Shown piece after piece: positions 6,751-11,637 of a DNA stretch of 11,637 nucleotides. The notes beneath the pieces are model-generated. The model did not search any database, was not told the DNA's origin, and saw nothing but the letters and a program-made list of their open reading frames with translations. Positions within the stretch are counted from its first letter, which is position 1. The number at the start of each line of letters is the position of its first letter. Made by a program: the position numbers and the translations under genes. Source of the stretch: Campylobacteraceae bacterium (lineage in GTDB: Bacteria; Campylobacterota; Campylobacteria; Campylobacterales; Sulfurovaceae); assembly GCA_026985655.1 (NCBI GenBank), contig JALSQB010000104.1, forward strand, positions 1 to 11,637. Direction: 5' to 3'.

Positions 6751-7341
6751 ATGAAAAAACTCTTTCTAATCATCGGAGCACCAGGTTCTGGTAAAACAAC
6801 AGATGCCAGTATTATTGCAGGTCGTAATGACAACATTGTTCACTACTCAACAGGTGATATGCTTCGTGAAGAAGTAGCCAGTGGGAGTGAGCTTGGTCAA
6901 ACCATTGATGGCTTTATCTCTAAAGGAGCGTTAGTTCCTTTAAATATTATTATTGACACCATTATCTCTGCGATTAAAAATGCACCTGTAGATAACATCT
7001 TAATTGATGGCTACCCACGTTCAGTTGAGCAAATGACAGCCCTTGATGAGCTTTTAGAGACAGAAGATGATATTACTTTGGTTTCTACCATTGAAGTACG
7101 TGTTAGTCAAGAAGTAGCCAAAGACAGAATTTTAGGTCGTGCAGCTGATGCTAAACCTGGTGAAGAGCGAAGTGATGATAGCATCGAAGTCTTCTACGAT
7201 AGAATGAAAATCTATACTGACCCATTGGCTGAAATTCAAGATTTCTATACTAAAAAAGAACTACTCACCGTCATTAATGGTGAGAGAGAACTTGACCCAA
7301 TTGTGGCTGAAATGGAAGCCTTTATTAAGAGTCATATTTAA
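6751..7341 (+). CDS. adk: adenylate kinase, short-lid form
   Basis: Catalyses ATP + AMP to 2 ADP in the cytoplasm. 196 aa. P-loop GAPGSGKTT at 9-17, AMP-site STGDMLR at 33-39, DGYPRS at 86-91, and lid arginines R126/R130 in RILGRAADAKPGEERSDDS followed by D150-R151. The lid is short, without the roughly 27-residue insert or Cys4 zinc site of long-form bacterial enzymes. The start is ATG 6751, with AAGGA 6 bases upstream. The same frame is open back to 6685, but those 22 codons come from the right arm of the repeat element and have no ribosome binding site. It is probably read from the aspS promoter; a weak CATAAT at 6719-6724 might add a second. Its stop is 2 bp from that of the converging HsdS-like gene. 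Confidence 0.95.
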   Translation: MKKLFLIIGAPGSGKTTDASIIAGRNDNIVHYSTGDMLREEVASGSELGQTIDGFISKGALVPLNIIIDTIISAIKNAPVDNILIDGYPRSVEQMTALDELLETEDDITLVSTIEVRVSQEVAKDRILGRAADAKPGEERSDDSIEVFYDRMKIYTDPLAEIQDFYTKKELLTVINGERELDPIVAEMEAFIKSHI

Positions 7342-7343
7342 GC

Positions 7344-7817
7344 TTAAAATCTTTCTATGATAGGGTTCTTTAGCCCTGTTAAAAGCTCAACTTCATTCAA
7401 TGTTACTAAAGGCAATGAAGTTGGTCGGCTTGAATAAAAACTTTCTGAAGTTTTAGCTAAAGCTCTTCTCCCCCGTGTAGAGTTAATAAAGTGAACAATA
7501 AAGCGACTGTCCATCTTTTTAGGATTTTTCATACGAACAATTGCCATATAATGAGGCACGACATAGCCCTCTTGACCTTTTTCGACATAACAAGCAATCA
7601 TCGGTGCATAAAGACTAACAATAACATCTCCTGCCTTAGTTAATTGTTTAGAAGAGAGTTTATCTGAAACATTAACCGTGATCGATTTACGCTCATCTAA
7701 AAAAGAGATGGATTCTAAAGAGAGCATCGTTAGCTCTTTATAGACTTTAGTTTTTTTATTATTACCCTCTAAAACATGAACCCCTTTAATTACTTCTGCA
7801 ATCTCTTTTAACTTCAT
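7344..7817 (-). CDS. orphan HsdS-like single target-recognition-domain protein
   Basis: 157 aa resembling one target-recognition domain of type I restriction-modification specificity subunits (Methylase_S family): the opening LKEIAEVIKGVHVLEG, the central KAGDVIVSLYAPMIACYVE at 61-79, then VVPHYMAIVRMKN and a helical RFIVHFINSTRGRRALAK segment. A full HsdS has two such domains joined by long conserved helices; here there is one, ending at PIIERF without a spacer helix, and no hsdM or hsdR is nearby. GTG at 7820 and ATG at 7817 are adjacent in frame; ATG is preferred because AAGGA is then 6 bases upstream. It converges with adk and diverges from the lipoprotein gene. Recognition is by pattern from memory, so DNA binding is inference. 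It could also be a half-subunit working with a distant HsdM. Confidence 0.68.
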   Translation of the reverse strand: MKLKEIAEVIKGVHVLEGNNKKTKVYKELTMLSLESISFLDERKSITVNVSDKLSSKQLTKAGDVIVSLYAPMIACYVEKGQEGYVVPHYMAIVRMKNPKKMDSRFIVHFINSTRGRRALAKTSESFYSSRPTSLPLVTLNEVELLTGLKNPIIERF

Positions 7818-8015
7818 CACTTTTCCTTTTCACGCATAAAATATTTTAACTTAATTATTAAAACTTAAATTAGTATAATAGATAAAGCTTTAATATTAAT
7901 TTAATATTAACTATATTCTATAATTTTTAAGATTAAGTAAAATAAAAAATAATACTTTTTATTATTTAAATATATCTCTTAATATCGATAAATAATTCTA
8001 TTGTCTAAAAAAATA

Positions 8016-8024
8016 TGTTATTAT
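8016..8024 (+). promoter_or_regulatory. probable extended -10 promoter of the lipoprotein-MFS operon
   Basis: TGTTATTAT is an extended -10 (TGn followed by TATTAT, one mismatch to TATAAT). Transcription would start near 8031, about 22 bases before the lipoprotein ATG, with the AAGGA ribosome binding site at 8043-8047. An alternative box is GATAAT at 8027-8032. The 235-bp spacer 7818-8052 is extremely AT-rich, carries other TATAAT-like boxes (7874-7879, 7919-7924) and contains no gene that I can see. Confidence 0.4.
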
Positions 8025-8052
8025 TAGATAATTTACTTATATAAGGATAAGA

Positions 8053-8733
8053 ATGCGTTACACCTTTTTACTCTCCCTTGCTCTATTTTTAACAGCTTGT
8101 AACCCAACTGCTATACAGAATACTGCCCCAACAGTCACATCTACAAACGGTGCGTCAGAACAGAAAGAAGCTAGCACAGAAGTTGTCTCTTCTCTACCTA
8201 CAACCCAACAAGATACCGATGACAATGACTTAAAAATCGTTGATGAAACATCAATAGTTGGTAACTATACTCTTCAACAAGGAATGTTTGGAACACAAGA
8301 AATCACAGAAGGCTATCTTGTAATTGAAGAGATAGACCCTGACAACTACGGATACTATTATGTCACCATTGCTCCTAAACTTTTACCTGAAACCCATACA
8401 GGAATATTTTTTAGAAAAGATGCTAATTTTTCTCAAAAGGTAATTGAAGATAGCTCTCCAGCTGAGATTGCAGCAGGTAAAGGTAAATCTAAAATATCTA
8501 TTATTGATAATCTTCAACTAACTAAAGAGGGAAATAGGCTAAAACTTTTTATCAATTCAGATAAAAAAGAGAACTTACTGTGGAAAAAAGATGTCGATAA
8601 TATCACAAAAAGTACAGCGATGATTAAAGCTCTTACTGAGGCAAAAGAGGAGTATCGACTTTATTATAAAGAAAAATGTCAAGCCTCCCTGCATTTCTGT
8701 GTAGATGTAGAATATACAAAAGTGAATGATTAA
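8053..8733 (+). CDS. lipoprotein of unknown function
   Basis: 226 aa. The type II signal peptide is clear: MRYTFLLSLALFLTAC has the lipobox LTAC with the lipidated cysteine at 16, so the mature protein is anchored in a membrane facing the periplasm or the surface. A Thr/Ser/Gln-rich linker (about 17-65) leads to a globular part of about 160 aa (SIVGNYTLQQGMFGTQEITE, then GYLVIEEIDPDNYGYYYVT) that looks beta-rich. C209 and C216 near the C-terminus could form a disulfide. I do not recognise the family. The ATG has AAGGA 5 bases upstream. The gene overlaps the MFS transporter gene by 8 bp (8726-8733), so the two are almost certainly cotranscribed and translationally coupled. Confidence 0.88.
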   Translation: MRYTFLLSLALFLTACNPTAIQNTAPTVTSTNGASEQKEASTEVVSSLPTTQQDTDDNDLKIVDETSIVGNYTLQQGMFGTQEITEGYLVIEEIDPDNYGYYYVTIAPKLLPETHTGIFFRKDANFSQKVIEDSSPAEIAAGKGKSKISIIDNLQLTKEGNRLKLFINSDKKENLLWKKDVDNITKSTAMIKALTEAKEEYRLYYKEKCQASLHFCVDVEYTKVND

Positions 8734-9928
8734 AAAAATAACTTATATGGATGTTTTAAAACATCCTGTGGTTGCACAACTTACACTCATACAATTTATC
8801 TCTTACTTTGGCACTTGGTTTTCCCAAGTTGCCATTGCTTCTATGATGATAGAGTATGGAGCTTCCCCACTTGCTATTGCTTATATTTTCATGATGATTA
8901 TGCTTCCTGCGATTGTTTTGGCACCCATCTCGGGTTGGATTATAGACAGAATCTCTTTTAAAAAACTAATGGGAATACTCCTTTTAGTAGAAATTTCTAT
9001 GACTTTACTTTTTACAACGGTTAATTCACTGAATGGTATAAACCTTTTAATGCTCTTTATTTTTATACGCTCAACGGCTTCGTCTATTTTATTTTCTGCT
9101 GAAATGGCACTTTTCCCTAAAATATTACAAGGAGAAATGCTCAAAAAAACCAATGAAATTCACTCCATTGTATGGTCAGTTTGTTTTGCTTTAGGTATGG
9201 CAATTGGGGGTATTGTTACCTATTATTTTGGTTATGATACAACTTTTTTAATTGATGTTACGCTCTATTGTATTGCTTTTATGCTTCTTTTACGGCTTCA
9301 ACTTATACTAGAGCCTATTAAACATACTGAATCAGCTGTTAATATGATGAAGAGTGGTTTTATCTATTTAAAAAATCATAAAAAGCTCATACACTTAATT
9401 CTTTTACACGCAACTTTAGGACTTACCTCTTTTGATACCCTACTAACACTTCTAGCAGACCTACATTACAAATATGTTTTGGCTGTCCCTCTTGCTATTG
9501 GTTGGATTAACGCAACACGTGCTTTAGCTATGACAATAGGTCCACTGTTACTTTCAAAATATATAAACGATAAAAACCTACACTATTTTTTCGCTTTACA
9601 AGGCATAGCTATTATAGGGTGGTCCTTTATTCAACACTCTTACGCGATGAGTATTGTAGCAATGCTAGGAATGGGACTCTTAACAACTTCACTTTGGTCA
9701 TATACTTACTATATGTTACAACAAGAAATAGAGATGAAATTTTTAGGACGTGTGATTGCCTATAACGATATGATATTTATGATTTTCAATACTATCGTTA
9801 CGCTATTTGTAGGATATACAGCTAAAATGGGCTTACCCTTACAGACAATCACTTTTATCATGGGGCTTGGATTTATTTTTACTGCTTTTTATTACCAATG
9901 GTTTAAGAAGTATTATTTAGATAAATGA
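8726..9928 (+). CDS. MFS transporter
   Basis: 400 aa integral inner-membrane protein with about 10-12 predicted helices across the length. MFS features: the loop 2-3 motif GWIIDRISFKK (70-80, G-x-x-x-D-R form) and, in the C-terminal half, LQQEIEMKFLGRVIAYNDM (331-349), a layout I associate with the MFS_3 / EntS-like exporter group. The substrate cannot be read from the sequence. The start ATG 8726 lies inside the end of the lipoprotein gene and has no strong ribosome binding site, consistent with coupled translation; ATG at 8747 is an alternative. The upstream lipoprotein may be an accessory or may share the same export or resistance role (inference). Confidence 0.9.
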   Translation: MIKKITYMDVLKHPVVAQLTLIQFISYFGTWFSQVAIASMMIEYGASPLAIAYIFMMIMLPAIVLAPISGWIIDRISFKKLMGILLLVEISMTLLFTTVNSLNGINLLMLFIFIRSTASSILFSAEMALFPKILQGEMLKKTNEIHSIVWSVCFALGMAIGGIVTYYFGYDTTFLIDVTLYCIAFMLLLRLQLILEPIKHTESAVNMMKSGFIYLKNHKKLIHLILLHATLGLTSFDTLLTLLADLHYKYVLAVPLAIGWINATRALAMTIGPLLLSKYINDKNLHYFFALQGIAIIGWSFIQHSYAMSIVAMLGMGLLTTSLWSYTYYMLQQEIEMKFLGRVIAYNDMIFMIFNTIVTLFVGYTAKMGLPLQTITFIMGLGFIFTAFYYQWFKKYYLDK

Positions 9929-9934
9929 TATACT
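9926..9934 (+). promoter_or_regulatory. extended -10 promoter overlapping the MFS stop codon
   Basis: TGATATACT (TGn plus TATACT, one mismatch to TATAAT) begins with the TGA stop codon of the MFS gene. Transcription would start near 9941, about 27 bases before the ATG of the 75-aa gene at 9968, letting that gene be expressed apart from the transporter. Confidence 0.4.
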
Positions 9935-9967
9935 AACTTTTAAATTTTAATAAATAAGGACTACATT

Positions 9968-10195
9968 ATGAGTGGAACAGTAAGCAAAATAGATGAGATG
10001 ACATTATCAGGAACTAAAGGAAAAATCACCATTATAACCGTAGCACAACCGTACGGACCGAAAAGTGAAAGTGTGGCAAGTATTGGAATTTCACTAAAAG
10101 CAGATGCTAATGAGCCTGATTGGAAAATACATATTCCAAAAGCAAACATCGCCCAAGTGATTGAGGCTTTACAAAAAGCAGAGAAAGAGCTATAA
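9968..10195 (+). CDS. 75-aa protein of unknown function
   Basis: Acidic/basic mixed, no signal peptide, no membrane segment, no cysteine; probably cytoplasmic. The pattern suggests four short beta strands (about 3-13, 19-27, 36-44, 50-56) followed by one C-terminal amphipathic helix (ANIAQVIEALQKAEKEL). That order is reminiscent of the small PC4/YdbC single-strand nucleic-acid-binding fold, but this is only a shape guess; no signature proves it. The ATG has AAGGA (9956-9960) 7 bases upstream. It lies 39 bp after the MFS gene and may be cotranscribed or use its own extended -10. A small hairpin straddles its stop codon. Confidence 0.8.
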   Translation: MSGTVSKIDEMTLSGTKGKITIITVAQPYGPKSESVASIGISLKADANEPDWKIHIPKANIAQVIEALQKAEKEL

Positions 10196-10214
10196 GCTCT
10201 CTCTTCTATTTTTT
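10186..10214 (+). terminator. weak possible terminator after the 75-aa gene
   Basis: AGAGCT (10186-10191) and AGCTCT (10195-10200) form a 6-bp stem with a 3-base loop that includes the start of the stop codon. A run of six T occurs at 10209-10214, but 8 bases after the stem rather than directly behind it, so efficiency is doubtful. It lies between the converging 75-aa and repeat-protein genes. Confidence 0.3.
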
Positions 10215-10241
10215 ACTTCTAAACTATAGTTAAACTTAAAA

Positions 10242-10778
10242 CTATTTAGCATCTTCAATTGTACTACTCGCTTTATCAGTTGCTTTATTAGATACATCAG
10301 AAGCACTGTCTGTTACAGTTTTAACACTATCTTTTGTACTGTCTATTGCTGATTTAGCTGTATTAGACGCTTCAGTAGTTGCAGTTTTTGTCATATCAAC
10401 TGCTCCATCTGTTACAGTTTTAGCAGTAGTAGTAACATTAGTTCCAGCATCTTTTGCTGTATCTTTTACTGCTGTAGTTGTACTACTTAAAGCGTCTTTT
10501 GAATCTTTAGAAGTTGCTACTTCTGATGTTTTTAAATCATCTGAAGTTTTTACTGCTGTATCTTTTACATTTGAACTAACATCTGTAACACTTTTTTCTG
10601 CTGACTTAGTTGTCTCAACTACACCATCTTTTACAGAAGTAACTGAATCTTTTGCATCTTTACTCATAGAAGTAGCTGCATCTTTCATATCTTTAAACAT
10701 GTCTCCAAAAGAGAAGTCTGCTGAAGCAGTTGTTAATAGAGTCGCTGTAATTGTACTTATGATTATAAGTTTTTTCAT
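10242..10778 (-). CDS. secreted 11-residue-repeat protein (LEA/synuclein-like)
   Basis: 178 aa. A Sec signal peptide (MKKLIIISTITATLLTTASA, cleavage expected before D21) is followed by FSFGDMF and then a region that divides without any insertion or deletion into twelve 11-residue blocks, 47-178, with a weaker thirteenth at 36-46. Examples are TSVKDGVVETT (47-57), TAVKDTAKDAG (102-112) and DSTKDSVKTVT (146-156). After F28 there is no Phe, Tyr, Trp, Cys, Pro, His, Arg or Gln; the protein is made almost wholly of Thr, Ala, Ser, Asp, Lys and Val. An 11-residue period with V/A at fixed places predicts amphipathic 11/3 helices, as in group 3 LEA proteins, synucleins and apolipoproteins. A periplasmic or envelope role in stress or membrane/wall contact is inference. 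AAGGA 6 bases upstream supports the ATG. Confidence 0.88.
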   Translation of the reverse strand: MKKLIIISTITATLLTTASADFSFGDMFKDMKDAATSMSKDAKDSVTSVKDGVVETTKSAEKSVTDVSSNVKDTAVKTSDDLKTSEVATSKDSKDALSSTTTAVKDTAKDAGTNVTTTAKTVTDGAVDMTKTATTEASNTAKSAIDSTKDSVKTVTDSASDVSNKATDKASSTIEDAK

Positions 10779-10807
10779 TGGGTATCCTTTTTATGTATTT
10801 CAAGAGA

Positions 10808-10835
10808 AGTATAGTGTTTATTATTTAAAATTCAA
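10808..10835 (-). promoter_or_regulatory. promoter of the 11-residue-repeat protein gene
   Basis: On the minus strand TTGAAT (-35, 10835-10830) and TATACT (-10, 10813-10808) are separated by 16 bp, a near-consensus sigma70-type arrangement. Transcription would start around 10801, giving a leader of about 22 bases with the AAGGA ribosome binding site. The rest of the 142-bp spacer 10779-10920 is AT-rich and holds no gene that I can see. Confidence 0.5.
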
Positions 10836-10920
10836 CTTAATAATCATCAAAAAAAATAATTAATTAGTATATTAATAATAAAAGTTACTTAATAATAAAA
10901 ACAAATAATAACTTTTAATA

Positions 10921-11616
10921 TCACTTTTTAAACACCAAATAAAACTTCTCAGCCTCATTAGAATAGATAGAAATAGCCTTTTTAGAGAGCAATTTCATCT
11001 TGGTTAATTTCTCAATCTCATTTACTTTATGATAATACTGAGTAATCTCATCTTGGCTTTTTACAAAATGCTCATCTTTTTTCTCAAAAAGGGTAAAGTC
11101 CATGTAGTATTCTCCCACATCTTCCAAATAGTCCGAGTCAATGGTCACAAAACGCTCTCCTCCATCTTTAATGAAGCTTCCAGCTGCGACCACTTTAAAG
11201 GCAAAAAGTGTATTAATGTCAAAAATAAAATGCCCACCCTCTTCTAAATGTTCTTCAATACAGCCTAAAAAACGTTTGAGATTTTTTTTGTCTAAGTAGT
11301 TTACCATGTCAAATATGGCCGTAATCACGTCAAACTTACCCTCTAGCTTACAAAGGTCAATGCACTGTGCATCTAAACCTTTGGCTTGTGTCATTTCAAC
11401 CATCACAGGGCTAAGGTCAATGCCCAAGGTTTTTACAGAGGGTTGTTTCTTAGAGAGTTCCCAAAGAAATCCACCTGAACCACAGCCGACATCAAGCAGA
11501 GTTTTAAACGCCATCTGCTCCAAAGTTTCATGATAATAAGCATTTAAAACAGGCGTAACTTCATTCACCCCCAAAAGGTCTTCTACTTTGGCATAAAGGT
11601 CTAATGCATTAGACAC
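10921..11616 (-). CDS. class I SAM-dependent methyltransferase
   Basis: 231 aa, Rossmann-type methyltransferase, probably cytoplasmic. Motif I LLDVGCGSGG at 40-49, the SAM-ribose strand GIDLSPVMVEMTQAKG at 65-80, an acidic/strand motif around QCIDLCKLEGKFDVITAIF (84-102) and EGGHFIFDIN (126-135). The C-terminal third (EYYMDFTLFEKKDEHF and on) is the substrate-capping part common in small-molecule or ubiquinone-type members; the substrate cannot be named. The start is GTG at 11616: an in-frame TGA lies three codons further upstream (11628-11626), and no ATG occurs before residue 35, inside the region leading to motif I. The ribosome binding site is weak, so it may be coupled to an upstream gene just outside the window. 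Confidence 0.9.
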   Translation of the reverse strand: MSNALDLYAKVEDLLGVNEVTPVLNAYYHETLEQMAFKTLLDVGCGSGGFLWELSKKQPSVKTLGIDLSPVMVEMTQAKGLDAQCIDLCKLEGKFDVITAIFDMVNYLDKKNLKRFLGCIEEHLEEGGHFIFDINTLFAFKVVAAGSFIKDGGERFVTIDSDYLEDVGEYYMDFTLFEKKDEHFVKSQDEITQYYHKVNEIEKLTKMKLLSKKAISIYSNEAEKFYLVFKK

Positions 11617-11637
11617 GACTTTGTATCACTTTATTGA

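Noticed and set aside
6546..6836. Minus-strand open frame across the aspS-adk junction
   Set aside because: It is antisense to aspS and adk, and its middle is just the translated repeat element.
11609..11637. Possible tail of an upstream minus-strand gene (reads NKVIQSRV then stop) overlapping the methyltransferase start by 8 bp
   Set aside because: Only nine codons are visible; plausible as an overlap but not supportable as a gene.

Overview
The window looks like a chromosomal segment of a low-GC Campylobacterota (epsilonproteobacterial) genome, probably of the Sulfurimonas/Sulfurovum/Arcobacter type. This rests on the style of the AspS, NadK, RecN and TatD proteins, the AT-rich spacers, promoters that keep a -10 box but show little -35, and a gene order that, from memory, matches the adk-aspS / nadK-recN / tatD / transglycosylase block of Campylobacter jejuni. 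No rRNA, tRNA, CRISPR array, prophage or complete transposon is visible.

Minus-strand block, 1-4665 (read right to left): nadK (GTG start) and recN share one base (TAATG). Then come two neighbouring single-pass membrane proteins (151 aa, and 232 aa with a C-terminal LysM domain), the metal-dependent nuclease tatD, and the first 20 codons of a secreted protein running off the left edge, plausibly a murein transglycosylase. Several of these genes have a hairpin or palindrome at or next to the ribosome binding site.

Plus-strand block, 4791-7341: a clear extended -10 promoter drives aspS (aspartyl-tRNA synthetase, probably the non-discriminating type), followed by adk (short-lid adenylate kinase). 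Between them sits a 95-bp REP/MITE-like palindromic element (6617-6711) whose left end supplies the aspS stop codon.

Accessory-looking right half, 7344-11637: an orphan single-domain HsdS-like (target-recognition) protein converges on adk with 2 bp between the stops. Divergent from it, across a very AT-rich 235-bp spacer, lies a three-gene plus-strand set: a lipoprotein of unknown function, an MFS transporter (8-bp overlap) and a 75-aa protein with its own promoter over the transporter stop codon. Facing these on the minus strand are a secreted, 11-residue-repeat (LEA/synuclein-like) protein and a class I SAM-dependent methyltransferase.

The left and centre are housekeeping genes (NADP supply, DNA repair, aspartate charging, adenylate balance, envelope upkeep). 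The least described parts are the paired motif-sharing membrane proteins, the 11-mer repeat protein, the orphan TRD and the lipoprotein/MFS cluster. I see no evidence that these form one novel system; each is reported separately.
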